Shown: positions 36,722-45,588 of the stretch, piece by piece
Layout of the letters: each line of letters starts with the position of its first letter
Position numbering within the stretch: the stretch's first letter is position 1
Source of the DNA: a bacterium
Lineage (GTDB): Bacteria; Planctomycetota; Planctomycetia; Pirellulales; Pirellulaceae
Length of the DNA: 64,000 bases
Assembly: GCA_030430075.1 (NCBI GenBank)
Contig: JAUIGN010000014.1
Location: forward strand, 62,001-126,000
Direction of reading: 5' to 3'
Made by a program: the position numbers and the translations under genes
Notes under the pieces: generated by a model
What the model was told of the DNA's origin: nothing
Databases searched by the model: none
The model's input: only the letters and a program-made list of their open reading frames with translations

Positions 36722-39073
36722 TCAAGGCGCTGCGTGCGGCTCGGACGGGCTCACGGGCTCGTCGTTCGTGCCGACAAGGCCGCTGCCAAGGTTCGCGTAA
36801 TACTCGAGTAGCAACTCGAGTTGGCGAACCGTTGCTGCCGCAGCGGTCGCGGCCTGCGTTGCTTCGATGATATCGTGCATTTGCCCTTCGCCCAGTTGAA
36901 AGTGACGCTTGGCGAATTCTGCCAATGTCTGCTTGGCCTCATGGTGATCGACGGCAGCTTCGAGCTGCGTTTTGAGAATTGCGATCACGGTGTCTCGTTC
37001 GACGACCGCGGCTTCCCATTCCTGTTTAAGCTCGGTGATGGATGCCTGCCAGTTGTTGACGTTTTCGCGACTTGCCTTGAGGGCTTTCATCTGCGACTGG
37101 ACTGTCCGTTCCAATGTGCGGCGTTTCTCCGGCGTGATTTTGTCGTCGTCGGCAATCGCTGCCTGGTAGTCCGATAGTTCCTTCTCTGCCTTCACCAGGC
37201 CGGCTTGAGAATGTGCAAGGCTTTTCTCCTCGGATCGAAGCTGATTACGGAGCTCGCGGAAACGTCGAGCGAGTTCCGGGGCCGGGCCGAAGGCGGCGCT
37301 GAGCGGTTGGAGCGGTGTCGCGATCGAATTGGCGTTCTGCGCAACGTGTTGAGTTCCTTTCAGTGGTGCGGCGCCGGACGGATGTGGGTCGTTCTGCGCC
37401 TCAACCGCGGGATTCGGCAAGGGCCGTTGGTGCCGCCCATCGGGTGAGGTTTGCCAGATGAATTCGCGGAGGCGTGGTTCGGCTGCGTCGAGAGGGATGC
37501 CGGCATCCACGGCGAGCGCTCCGCGGATCCCGCCCGCATCGCGCACGCGGAGCGTGATTGAGCCGGCACGGCCTTCGCCGATTCGCCAGCGGCCGTTGTA
37601 GCGAAGTTGGAGACGCGACCATTCGAGTTGAAGTACGCCTTTCCGACCCGCCGCGTCGGTAAATGTCCCGGTGTACCAACCGGCCGCAGCCGGCGACGAG
37701 GAGAGTTCGACATTCGACCAGGATTCTCCCTCCCACACGCCGGAAACGTCCGCGGGAGCGGTTAGTTGCCAGGCAAGAAAGCCGATCGCCGCCAGCGACA
37801 CGGCAACCGCAACGCCCCAGATGCCGATCCGCCGCAGTCGAAGTCGACGTCGGGAGACGTCCGCATGGGCCGCGCGCTGCCCCCGCGGTTGGGGGCGGGA
37901 CGTGTCCCCAAAAACCGGCGGGCCGGTCAGGCATGAAGGGAGCGCCATCCGCGTCGGTTGCTGGAGGTGAGCCAGGCACCCTTCGAGCAGTTCGGCGACC
38001 TCCTCGGCACCTTGAAATCGGTCCGCCGGATGTTTGGCCATCAGGCGTTCAATGACGTGGCATAGCCACTGCGGAACGTCGGGATTGATTTCCCGAATCG
38101 GCGTGGGATCGGTATCGGTGATTCTACGGAGAATCCCGTAGGCCGCTTCAGAGCGAAACGGTGGGCGCCCCGTGCACGCGGTATACAGGATGCTGCCCAT
38201 GCTGAACAAGTCGCTGCGATGATCGACCGTTTCGCCACGCGCCTGTTCGGGAGACATGTATTGCGGAGTGCCCGCGATCAGGCCCGTTTGCGTCATGGAT
38301 GCGTCATCCATTGCGCGAGCGACACCAAAGTCCGTAATCCAGAGACGCTCGATTCCTTCATTGAGCAAGATGTTGGCCGGCTTGATGTCACGATGGACGA
38401 GCCCTTGCTCGTGGGCGGCAGCCAGTCCGGCAGCGATCTGACGCCCGATGCGCACTACTTCAATGGCCGAGAGAGGTCCGCTTTCGTCGATTCGCTTCTG
38501 CAATGACGGTCCTCGAGCGAAAGGCATCACCAGGTAGGGCAGCCCGTTGGCTTCGGAAACGCCGTAGGTATCAATCACGTTGTCATGGGTGATGGCGGCC
38601 GCTGCGCGGGCTTCGCGCTGGAAACGAAGCCGGGCCGAGCCGCAGTCGGCAAGATGCGGTGCCATCACCTTGATCGCGACAACTCGGCGAAGCGACTTGT
38701 CGAATCCCTTCAGGACGGCGCCCATCCCGCCCACACCGACCACACCGCTGACTTCATATTCACCGATGCGACCCAACATCAGCGGATCGTCGGTCGGCGC
38801 CAACGAATCCAATACACTGAGAACCTTGCGGCCTTGCGAGCCCTGGCTGACTGCAGATGACGCGTCTCCCGGCGAATCGGGGACTTTGCTGCCCAGCAGG
38901 GCGACAGCATCACGCCACATCTGCGGTTCCGCCGCGGACTGCTGCAATTCGCAGCGGCAGTGGTCGCACTGACCCAGATGCTGCTCGAATTCGGCGAGTT
39001 CGTCTTCGCCGAGCCGATCTTCGAGGTAGTCTTTGATGCGCTGCATATCGCACGCTTGTTCAGTCGAATGCAT
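36722..39073 (-). CDS. Ser/Thr protein kinase with N-terminal zinc-finger (anti-sigma-like) and C-terminal coiled coil
   Basis: 783 residues from the ATG at 39073, which has GAGGAG at 7 bases; it overlaps the upstream sigma-factor gene by 14 bases. Residues 12-42 contain DYLEDRLGEDELAEFEQHLGQCDHC, a zf-HC2 pattern (H32-x3-C36-x2-C39) as in zinc-binding anti-sigma factors. The kinase domain (about 106-370) has VGVGGMGAVLKG, Lys135 in VVAIKVM, HRDIKPANILL (Asp229), ITDFGVARAM and GTPQYMSPEQARG. A transmembrane helix (IGIWGVAVAVSLAAIGFLAW) follows. The extracytoplasmic part has a strand-rich domain (GVWEGESWSNVE...GWYTGTFTDAAGRKG) and a long coiled coil. Together with the ECF factor it forms a sigma-kinase operon. 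Confidence 0.92.
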   Translation of the reverse strand: MHSTEQACDMQRIKDYLEDRLGEDELAEFEQHLGQCDHCRCELQQSAAEPQMWRDAVALLGSKVPDSPGDASSAVSQGSQGRKVLSVLDSLAPTDDPLMLGRIGEYEVSGVVGVGGMGAVLKGFDKSLRRVVAIKVMAPHLADCGSARLRFQREARAAAAITHDNVIDTYGVSEANGLPYLVMPFARGPSLQKRIDESGPLSAIEVVRIGRQIAAGLAAAHEQGLVHRDIKPANILLNEGIERLWITDFGVARAMDDASMTQTGLIAGTPQYMSPEQARGETVDHRSDLFSMGSILYTACTGRPPFRSEAAYGILRRITDTDPTPIREINPDVPQWLCHVIERLMAKHPADRFQGAEEVAELLEGCLAHLQQPTRMALPSCLTGPPVFGDTSRPQPRGQRAAHADVSRRRLRLRRIGIWGVAVAVSLAAIGFLAWQLTAPADVSGVWEGESWSNVELSSSPAAAGWYTGTFTDAAGRKGVLQLEWSRLQLRYNGRWRIGEGRAGSITLRVRDAGGIRGALAVDAGIPLDAAEPRLREFIWQTSPDGRHQRPLPNPAVEAQNDPHPSGAAPLKGTQHVAQNANSIATPLQPLSAAFGPAPELARRFRELRNQLRSEEKSLAHSQAGLVKAEKELSDYQAAIADDDKITPEKRRTLERTVQSQMKALKASRENVNNWQASITELKQEWEAAVVERDTVIAILKTQLEAAVDHHEAKQTLAEFAKRHFQLGEGQMHDIIEATQAATAAAATVRQLELLLEYYANLGSGLVGTNDEPVSPSEPHAAP

Positions 39074-39686
39074 GGGACGACTCCTCTTCCGTTGACGGTG
39101 CGTCAAATTGAAGAACGGCATTGCGAATTCGCCGCATGACTCGGCTGCGGGCGGCGTAGATGCTACCAATCGAGACATCCAGTATTTCGGCAACGCGGTG
39201 AATCGGGGTTTGCTGTAGTGCCGTGAGCTCAAAAGCGAGCCAGGTGGCCTCCTGAACCTCACCGCGAACCCGCTCGGCAGCCCGACGAAACAGTTCGCGA
39301 CGGTATTCGAGCTCGATCAGGGCGTCTGCCTCTGGATCCACGTGCGGAATCGCAGCCAGTACATCGAATGCCCCAGTCCCCCCGGCCGCCCGATCACGCG
39401 GGTGCCGGGTGAGTGCTTTCAGAATCGCGTTACGCGTAACGCGGCTCAGCCAGTTCCGGAACCGCACGCCGGCTTCTTGTTTCTTATAGCGGTCAATCGA
39501 TGCTGCTACCGAGATCAAGACCTGCTGCACGAGATCCAGGGCGTCAGCGTGCTGTAGCCCCTTGGCGCGGGCGATCCGAAAGATGACCGGGCGATAGAGT
39601 TGCTCGAACTCGTTCCAAGCCCGGCAATTTGACGGGTCACGGACCTGGACGAGCAGGCTTTCGCGTGTTTCTGGAAACTCCGGCAC
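39060..39686 (-). CDS. ECF-type RNA polymerase sigma factor
   Basis: 208 residues starting at a GTG with a strong AAGGAGGT ribosome-binding site about 6 bases upstream. Region 2 contains AWNEFEQLYRPVIFRIARAKGLQHADALDLVQQVLISVAASI. Region 4 contains ALQQTPIHRVAEILDVSIGSIYAARSRVMRRIRNAV. The LVQQVL core-binding helix and the IYAARSRVMRRI recognition helix place it in the planctomycete ECF set. Its stop overlaps the start of the kinase gene with a zinc finger, so sigma factor and likely anti-sigma kinase are translationally coupled. Inferred: membrane-derived signals reach this sigma factor through the kinase or its HxxxCxxC domain. Confidence 0.93.
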   Translation of the reverse strand: MPEFPETRESLLVQVRDPSNCRAWNEFEQLYRPVIFRIARAKGLQHADALDLVQQVLISVAASIDRYKKQEAGVRFRNWLSRVTRNAILKALTRHPRDRAAGGTGAFDVLAAIPHVDPEADALIELEYRRELFRRAAERVRGEVQEATWLAFELTALQQTPIHRVAEILDVSIGSIYAARSRVMRRIRNAVLQFDAPSTEEESSHAFD

Positions 39687-39871
39687 AACAACCTCCTTCA
39701 GGGGCTATCCTACCTAACCCCGGTCGGCGGAGATTCTGACACGAATCGGACATTTTTTCAGGAAAATCCGGATCGATCGGGCTGTCGGCCAAATCGGAGA
39801 AGGTTTGGCTTTTGCTGCGGCGTCGCCCCGGCACGCGTTGCCTTTGGCAGGCTTGCTGGTTGACGTGCCCG

Positions 39872-40651
39872 TCAGTCTTCGATGCCGTGTTCTTCAAGAA
39901 AATTGTCAGGAATCGAAGCGGTCATGCGGCCTACCAGTGCGTAGTAGAAGAGCTGCGTACCTTCCATCGAAAGGCGGTGACGGTAGAGCTCGAGATGGTA
40001 GATGTCGAGGTACTTCGAGAAGATCAGTTCGCGAATCAGGCGCGCAAAACCAGCCTGTTCCGTGTGATCGAGAAATGATTCCTTGATATTGAATGCGAGC
40101 CAGCCGTCGGTCCGAACAAGCTTCATGGCATTGAAAAAGGCCCGTGGTGGAATGTCACCAAAGCCGAGCGCCGCCACGCAGGTCAGGCAATCGAACGACC
40201 ATTCCTGCAGCTCGTCATGCGTCTCTGCATCCAAATTCGCAAGATCGGCGACATAATAGTCGTCATAGACTCCGGACCGATCGCGATAGGCCGCATTGCG
40301 CGCCTCCGGGATGATGTCCGCGCCGACCAATCGGGCGACGCCGTCTGTCTTAAGGACTTCGCCCATCATGCCGTTGCCAGCGCCCAAATCGAGCACCCGT
40401 AGCTCGTTGAGTGGTTCCCGGACGGTGTTGAGGGCCCGCTTCAGTAACTCGGCGACCTTGCCAGGCGAATTGCACTTCAGGCGCTCGTAGAAGATCTGCT
40501 CATACAAACCGGGCCGTTTGTAGATTTCGGCATAATCATGGAATCGCAGGCTGGCAGCCTCGCCATTTTCGATCACACTAAAAACGACTTCGTCTTGCCC
40601 CAGTGTTACAGAACTGGCGGGCGGAAATTTGATGCGGTGGCGTTTATTCAT
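39872..40651 (-). CDS. SAM-dependent methyltransferase of unknown substrate
   Basis: 259 residues from the ATG at 40651 (MNKRHRIKFPP), preceded by GGAG. The N-terminal region (FHDYAEIYKRPGLYEQIFYERLKC) resembles a substrate-cap helix. Motif I is LRVLDLGAGNGMMGEVL (residues 84-100), motif II VGADIIPEARNAA, and FDCLTCVAALGFGDIPP holds the motif IV region. The fold is class I; the substrate cannot be read from the sequence. It is divergent from the asparagine-synthetase-like gene across 234 bp that carries two hairpins. Its position next to the amidotransferase and amidase suggests a shared small-molecule pathway; this is inference only. Confidence 0.83.
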   Translation of the reverse strand: MNKRHRIKFPPASSVTLGQDEVVFSVIENGEAASLRFHDYAEIYKRPGLYEQIFYERLKCNSPGKVAELLKRALNTVREPLNELRVLDLGAGNGMMGEVLKTDGVARLVGADIIPEARNAAYRDRSGVYDDYYVADLANLDAETHDELQEWSFDCLTCVAALGFGDIPPRAFFNAMKLVRTDGWLAFNIKESFLDHTEQAGFARLIRELIFSKYLDIYHLELYRHRLSMEGTQLFYYALVGRMTASIPDNFLEEHGIED

Positions 40652-40766
40652 GCGCTCCAATCTATTGACTTTCCCGCGACGTACAACCACACCGAACGGA
40701 CGGCATTGATCCACCGAGTGTCGTCACGGCCCGCAAGCGAGCCCAAAGCTGCTACCATTGGGAAGG

Positions 40767-40794
40767 CGCGCTAAGCGCGAACCGGTGTGCCGGT
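40767..40794. repeat. Two tandem GC-rich hairpins in a divergent intergenic region
   Basis: CGCGC-TAA-GCGCG (40767-40779) is followed one base later by ACCGG-TGTG-CCGGT (40781-40794), both perfect 5-bp stems with short loops. They lie between the divergent methyltransferase and amidotransferase starts. They may be a REP-like element or a bidirectional regulator binding region. Confidence 0.55.
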
Positions 40795-40885
40795 CGCGAC
40801 GAATGCACCCAGCAGAAAAGGCGCGTGAAGTTCGCCGGCTATCGATTCCTGTTGCCCACGAATCCTCTCAGCGGAGTCTTATCCT

Positions 40886-42391
40886 GTGTGCGGTTTTGCT
40901 TGTTTATGGAAGCATGACGACGAGACGCTTGCCAAGCGAATGATCGACAAAATTGAGCATCGCGGGCCTGACGAGACGCAAGTGTATCGCTCGCCGAATG
41001 TGCCTGCGATCATGGCGCATTGCCGACTGTCGATCATCGGACCGTCCGACGGGTCACAGCCGATCTATGCTGCCGACAACATCCTGGTGGCGAATGGCGA
41101 AATCTACAACTACTGCGATCTCCGCGCGATTCTCGGCGAAAGCGCTTTCGAAACTCGCAGCGACAGTGAGACGATTCTTCACCTGTTCCGCTCGAATCAA
41201 CTGCGGTGGGTCACGAAGCTGGACGGCATGTTCGCCTTTGTGCTTGCCACACCAGAGCGCATCATCGCGGCCCGCGACCCGCTTGGTATCAAGCCGCTCT
41301 ACGTTGCGAGAATTGATGACGGTCTGGCGTTCAGTTCCGAACTCAAGGCGTTTGACGGTTTGGGGTTCCGCGAGATCGAAGCGATCAACCCGGGGGAGAT
41401 GTTTGACAGCCTGGACGGAACCCGTCGCTGGTTTCGCATCGCGCAAGGTGCGGCGGAGGCAGAGCCGGGACTGGACGTCGAGTCTGTCTGTCGTGAACTG
41501 CGGCTGACGCTGGAAGACGCGGTGCGGAAGTGGATGGTAGCCGACATCGAGGTTGGTTCATTTCTCTCCGGCGGGTTGGACTCGTCGATCATCGCGGCGA
41601 TTGCCGCACAGGCGATCGATCATCCCCTCAAGACATTTTCGGTCGGGCTCGAGGGAAGCCCGGATATCGTCGCGGCCGCCGAAGTCGCCCGACATATCGG
41701 CTCGGAACACCGCCAAATGACGTTCCGCGCCGAGGACATTGCGAAGGCACTTCCGCATGTGATTTACCACCTGGAAAGCGCCGACGTTGACCTGGTGCGG
41801 AGTGCGATACCGACGCATTTTGCAACCACGCTGGCACGCCGGCACGTGAAGGCGGTGCTTACCGGGGAAGGGGCCGACGAACTGTTTGCCGGCTATGCTT
41901 ACCACCACGATTACGCCCATTCGCCTCGCGAACTGGCGGATGAATTGACGCGCTCGTTGACGACCATGCACAACATCAACCTGCAGCGTGTGGACCGGGT
42001 AACCATGGCGCAGGGACTGGAAGCTCGTACCCCGTTCCTTGATCGCGACTTGATCGACTTTGCCCAGTCGATCCCAGCCTCACTCAAGATGCGGATTACC
42101 GATCAACACGACGGCAATGCGACGGAGAAGTGGATTTTGCGGGAAGCTTGCAAGGATCTGCTGCCGGAAGCGTTGGTCTGGCGCAAGAAAGCTCAGTTCG
42201 ACGAGGGGACAGGTACCGTCGACACGCTGGACGAGGCCTTGTCGATGGCGACCGGAATGTCATCGCCCGTAGATCGCGAAACGGAAGCCCGCCTCTACCG
42301 AGACATCCTGCACGACCAGTTCGAGAACCCGGAAATGATTCTCCAACATGCTGGTACCTGGGCTGAAGATCGAGTGGGAGTCGGTAACTAA
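40886..42391 (+). CDS. Asparagine synthetase-like glutamine amidotransferase
   Basis: 501 residues starting at a GTG (VCGFACLWKH) with GGAG nine bases upstream. The start is fixed because the class II glutamine amidotransferase needs Cys2 as N-terminal nucleophile. Glutaminase motifs: EHRGPDE, MAHCRLSIIG, VANGEIYNY, SDSETILHL and ARDPLGIKPLY. The synthetase domain has the ATP pyrophosphatase P-loop SGGLDSS (228-234), LTGEGADELFAGY and ARTPFLDRDLIDFA. It is shorter than E. coli AsnB (about 554) because the C-terminal domain is trimmed. It may make asparagine, or amidate another carboxylate as AsnB paralogues in natural-product clusters do. The nitrilase gene follows after 15 bases, so the two are probably co-transcribed. 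Confidence 0.9.
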   Translation: MCGFACLWKHDDETLAKRMIDKIEHRGPDETQVYRSPNVPAIMAHCRLSIIGPSDGSQPIYAADNILVANGEIYNYCDLRAILGESAFETRSDSETILHLFRSNQLRWVTKLDGMFAFVLATPERIIAARDPLGIKPLYVARIDDGLAFSSELKAFDGLGFREIEAINPGEMFDSLDGTRRWFRIAQGAAEAEPGLDVESVCRELRLTLEDAVRKWMVADIEVGSFLSGGLDSSIIAAIAAQAIDHPLKTFSVGLEGSPDIVAAAEVARHIGSEHRQMTFRAEDIAKALPHVIYHLESADVDLVRSAIPTHFATTLARRHVKAVLTGEGADELFAGYAYHHDYAHSPRELADELTRSLTTMHNINLQRVDRVTMAQGLEARTPFLDRDLIDFAQSIPASLKMRITDQHDGNATEKWILREACKDLLPEALVWRKKAQFDEGTGTVDTLDEALSMATGMSSPVDRETEARLYRDILHDQFENPEMILQHAGTWAEDRVGVGN

Positions 42392-42406
42392 TCTAGCGAG
42401 CGACCC

Positions 42407-43300
42407 ATGGAAGATTTCAACGAATTCCGAACGGCGAAGCTGCGCGTCGCCGCTGCGCAGATCGAGCCGACCGAGGCAAACATCAGCGACAACCTGGAAA
42501 AGCACTTCGCCTTCATTGACGAAGCGAAGGAGCGCGGTGTCGAATTGCTCGTCTTTCCGGAACTGTCGCTTACCGGCTACCAGTTGCGTTCCAAGACCCC
42601 TGACCTGGCCATTACGCGCGACGACAATCGGCTCCTGGCGATCGCGGAGCGGGCGGGCGAGATGACTGTCGTTGCCGGCTTTGTCGAGGAAGGTCTGGCG
42701 GCCCAATTCCACAATTCGGCAGCCGCACTCCGCAACGGCAAAGTTCAGTTCATCCACCGCAAGCTGAATCTTGCCACTTACGGCAACCTCGAGGAAGCCA
42801 AGTACTTTGCCCGCGGCCGCTACGTCGACGTGTTTGTTCACGAGCCGCCATGGACTGCTGCGATCTTTATCTGCGCCGATTCGTGGAACCCGGGACTGAT
42901 CCATCTGGCCGGTCTCTACGGGGCGACACTGCTCATCATTCCCGTGGCGTCTTCACGTGAAGCGGTGGGGCTCGATTTCTCCAACCCCGAAGGATGGAGT
43001 ACCGCCCTGTCGTTCTACGGGATGCTGTATGGGATGCCGATTGTGATGGCCAATCACTGCGGCAAACGGGATGGGGAAACGTACTGGGGCGGCAGTCGCG
43101 TGGTCGACCCTCACGGCAAGACCCTTGCAATCGGCGGCGAGGATGAGGAATTGGTCGTCGCCGACCTCGACTACAGCATCGTGCGGCAGGCCCGCTTCCA
43201 GTTGCCGACCGTGCGCGATTCGAACTTGGACCTGATCCATCGCGAAATCGAGCGGCTCAACAATCGCATCGGCGTGCCGCGGGGCTTCCGTTCATCGTAG
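42407..43300 (+). CDS. Carbon-nitrogen hydrolase (nitrilase superfamily amidase)
   Basis: 297 residues. The Glu-Lys-Cys triad is visible: Glu52 in VFPELSLTGY, Lys119 in FIHRKLNL and Cys156 in FICADSWNP. The typical VVAGFVEE and GGSRVVDPHGK strands are present. Family knowledge: this superfamily hydrolyses amides, nitriles or carbamoyl groups, or performs amide condensation in NAD synthetases. The general C-N hydrolase pattern fits an aliphatic amidase or N-carbamoyl hydrolase, but the branch cannot be fixed by eye. It lies 15 bp after the amidotransferase. An enzyme pair that installs and removes an amide is unusual and could be a salvage or protecting-group pathway. Its end faces hypB. Confidence 0.9.
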   Translation: MEDFNEFRTAKLRVAAAQIEPTEANISDNLEKHFAFIDEAKERGVELLVFPELSLTGYQLRSKTPDLAITRDDNRLLAIAERAGEMTVVAGFVEEGLAAQFHNSAAALRNGKVQFIHRKLNLATYGNLEEAKYFARGRYVDVFVHEPPWTAAIFICADSWNPGLIHLAGLYGATLLIIPVASSREAVGLDFSNPEGWSTALSFYGMLYGMPIVMANHCGKRDGETYWGGSRVVDPHGKTLAIGGEDEELVVADLDYSIVRQARFQLPTVRDSNLDLIHREIERLNNRIGVPRGFRSS

Positions 43301-43415
43301 GAATCGGTTCTTCGTAGTCCATTCTGGACGGCCAGCGTGTGCGTGTGAATCGCGTGAGCATGGCCTCCGGTCAACGGACGGGCAATCGAGACCCGGCCGC
43401 GGCATTGCAACTGAG

Positions 43416-43478
43416 GCATCGCCCGTCCAAGCATTGTCCCGGCCACGCATTGTCCCGGCCAAGCATCGTCCTGGGCGC
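43416..43478. repeat. Degenerate 15-16 bp tandem repeat between the amidase gene and hypB
   Basis: Units GCATCGCCCGTCCAA, GCATTGTCCCGGCCAC, GCATTGTCCCGGCCAA and GCATCGTCCTGGGCGC follow head to tail between the convergent ends of the amidase gene and hypB. The centre pair differs by one base. The TGTCCCGG core matches the duplication at 12447-12476. Confidence 0.85.
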
Positions 43479-43481
43479 GTG

Positions 43482-44150
43482 TTACCGCGCCGCTCGACCA
43501 CAGAGCGTCTCAATCCATGCGTCCATTCCCACCCCCGACTTGGCTGAGACGTCCAGGACTTGCATCCCTGGCCGGACTGCCTGGACACTGTTCAGGGCGG
43601 ACGCGTGGTCAAATTCGACCACGTCCGCCAGGTCCATCTTGGTGAGGACACAGATGTCGGCCGTGTTAAAGATGGTCGGATATTTCAGCGGCTTGTCCTC
43701 GCCTTCGGTAACGGAAAAGAGTACCAGGCGGAGCGCTTCACCCAGATCGTAGCTGGCCGGGCAGACAAGGTTGCCTACATTTTCGATGAAGAGAAAATCG
43801 AGCTTCGCTGTATCGACGTCGCGCAGGGCGGTCCGCACCATGTCTGCTTCCAGATGGCAAACCGTGCCGGTGCAGATCTGGCGGATCGGCACGCCGGCGC
43901 GGGCCAGCCGCTGCGCGTCGTTTTCGGTTGCCAGGTCGCCCACCAGCGCCGCGACTCGGTACCGCTCACGCAGCCGCAACAACGTCTGCTCGAGAAACAT
44001 CGTCTTACCCGCGCCCGGGCTGGAAACCAGGCTGACCACGAAGACTCCCTCGTCTTCAAAACGTTGCCGCAAGGCGCGGGCGGCGACGTCGTTTTCCTTG
44101 AGAATCTTGGTGCGGACTTCTACCAGTCGTGTTGTCTTGTGGCCGCTCAT
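43482..44150 (-). CDS. hypB: Hydrogenase nickel incorporation GTPase HypB
   Basis: 222 residues. HypB delivers Ni(II) to the large-subunit active site with HypA, driven by GTP. The SIMIBI G domain has the P-loop SLVSSPGAGKT (40-50), GDLATENDAQRL, the metal-site motif GTVCHLEADMV (Cys98, His99), the second cysteine in ENVGNLVCPASYDLGE (Cys130) and the guanine-binding TKMD. The N-terminal His-rich nickel store and the CCxxC high-affinity site of E. coli HypB are absent, as in many bacteria. Its ATG overlaps the hypA stop by four bases (ATGA). It is the last gene of the hox-hyp transcript. Confidence 0.96.
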   Translation of the reverse strand: MSGHKTTRLVEVRTKILKENDVAARALRQRFEDEGVFVVSLVSSPGAGKTMFLEQTLLRLRERYRVAALVGDLATENDAQRLARAGVPIRQICTGTVCHLEADMVRTALRDVDTAKLDFLFIENVGNLVCPASYDLGEALRLVLFSVTEGEDKPLKYPTIFNTADICVLTKMDLADVVEFDHASALNSVQAVRPGMQVLDVSAKSGVGMDAWIETLCGRAAR

Positions 44151-44494
44151 GCTTCAATCTCCAAGGACCGGACCTCCAATTCCTTTCCGCTCAGTATGTC
44201 GCCGGCCGGTGACGAGCACCTGGGACAGACGAACGCTTGCAGCGAAGCCACGGTGACTTCCATCCGGCAAAGCCGGCAGTAAAACCGGATGGGCACATCT
44301 TCGACGACCAATTCAGCACCGGCCAGCGGCGAGTCCTCGCGGGCAATCTCAAACGCGGAGATCAGTGCTTCCTTGACCACACCGGAGAGCGGTCCGAGTC
44401 GGACGTGGACGGCGCTGACTGCCGATTCGCCGTGCCGCGCTGCTTCGGCGGCGGCAATCTCGACGATGTTCAGTGCAATGGACAATTCGTGCAT
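44147..44494 (-). CDS. hypA: Hydrogenase nickel metallochaperone HypA
   Basis: 115 residues from the ATG at 44494; starting here puts the nickel ligand His2 at the N-terminus (MHELSI), which is required in the family. The structural zinc site is visible as C73-x2-C76 (YCRLC) and C90-x2-C93 (VCPRC). HypA partners HypB to insert nickel into HoxH. It lies 8 bases after hypE and overlaps hypB by 4 bases. Length is standard for HypA (about 113-118). Confidence 0.96.
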   Translation of the reverse strand: MHELSIALNIVEIAAAEAARHGESAVSAVHVRLGPLSGVVKEALISAFEIAREDSPLAGAELVVEDVPIRFYCRLCRMEVTVASLQAFVCPRCSSPAGDILSGKELEVRSLEIEA

Positions 44495-44502
44495 GGCCCC
44501 GC

Positions 44503-45588
44503 TCAACAGATTCTCGGTAGTTGCTCTCCGGCCAGCATCGACACGATCCGTTCGCCCCCGATCAACGACCGCTGCGTCACCATTCCCGGATGTTCATCGA
44601 CCACCTGGCCAATGATCGCGGAATCTCTGCCAAGGGGATGCTCGCGCATCGCTTGCAGCAGGCGCTGGGCGTCCTCCGCCGGGGCGACCGCAATCAACTT
44701 TCCTTCGTTGGCCACGTACAGAGGGTCCAAGCCGAGCAGGTCGCAGGCCGCTCGCACTTCGTCGCGAACGGGAATCGAGGCCTCGTCGATCTTCACGCCC
44801 GCACGGGAAGCGGTCGCGAGTTCGTTGAGCGTGCTGGCAAGGCCGCCGCGAGTTGGATCGCGCATACAACGAATGCGAGGGCAAACGCGCAGCATTGTTC
44901 GGGTCAATCCGTTCAACGGCGCGGTGTCGCTCTCCACGGTGGTTTCGAACTGAATGCCTTCACGCAGCGACATGATGGCGACGCCGTGGTCGCCCAGCGT
45001 TCCGGAGGCGAGAATCGTGTCACCCGCCCGGGCGTTGCGGATCGAAAGGGCCAGCCCGGCGGGCCGCAGCCCAATCCCCGTGGTCGTGATGAAGACCTGG
45101 TCTCCCTTGCCGCGATCGACCACCTTGGTGTCGCCCGTCACGATCTGAACGCCGGCTTCGTCGCAAGCAGCCCGCATGGAAGCGGCAATTCGCTCGAGAT
45201 CTGAGATTGGCGTGCCCTCTTCCAGAATGAATGCCGCGGACAGGCTCAGCGGTTGCGCGCCGCAGACCGCCAGATCATTTACGGTGCCGTGAACCGCCAG
45301 ACGCCCGATATCCCCGCCCGGGAAGAACAGCGGCCGCACCACGAACGAGTCCGTCGTCATGACCAACTGGTGATCGCGCGGGTCGCACGGGATCGTCGCG
45401 GAATCCTCGAGCTCGGTGACGGGACCGGTGTCGAGATGGGGCAGGAAGACATTCTGGATCAAGTCGGCGCTCAGTTTTCCGCCGCTGCCGTGGCCCAGCA
45501 GAACGTGGTCGTATTGGCTCCTCGGCACAGGGCACACGGTGTTTTCGTTTTCCCGGGCATCGAGTCGCCCGTCGCGTTCATTCGGCAT
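44503..45588 (-). CDS. hypE: Hydrogenase expression/formation protein HypE (carbamoyl dehydratase)
   Basis: 361 residues from the ATG at 45588 (MPNERDGRL), overlapping the 3' end of hypD by 11 bases. The PurM/AIR-synthase-like ATP-binding fold is shown by [41 protein letters not shown] and [15 protein letters not shown]. The protein ends in LPRIC; the C-terminal cysteine of the PRIC tail is the residue that HypF carbamoylates and HypE dehydrates to a thiocyanate for the Fe-CN ligand. The 10-residue upstream leader before the conserved part is acidic and unremarkable. Confidence 0.96.
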   Translation of the reverse strand: MPNERDGRLDARENENTVCPVPRSQYDHVLLGHGSGGKLSADLIQNVFLPHLDTGPVTELEDSATIPCDPRDHQLVMTTDSFVVRPLFFPGGDIGRLAVHGTVNDLAVCGAQPLSLSAAFILEEGTPISDLERIAASMRAACDEAGVQIVTGDTKVVDRGKGDQVFITTTGIGLRPAGLALSIRNARAGDTILASGTLGDHGVAIMSLREGIQFETTVESDTAPLNGLTRTMLRVCPRIRCMRDPTRGGLASTLNELATASRAGVKIDEASIPVRDEVRAACDLLGLDPLYVANEGKLIAVAPAEDAQRLLQAMREHPLGRDSAIIGQVVDEHPGMVTQRSLIGGERIVSMLAGEQLPRIC

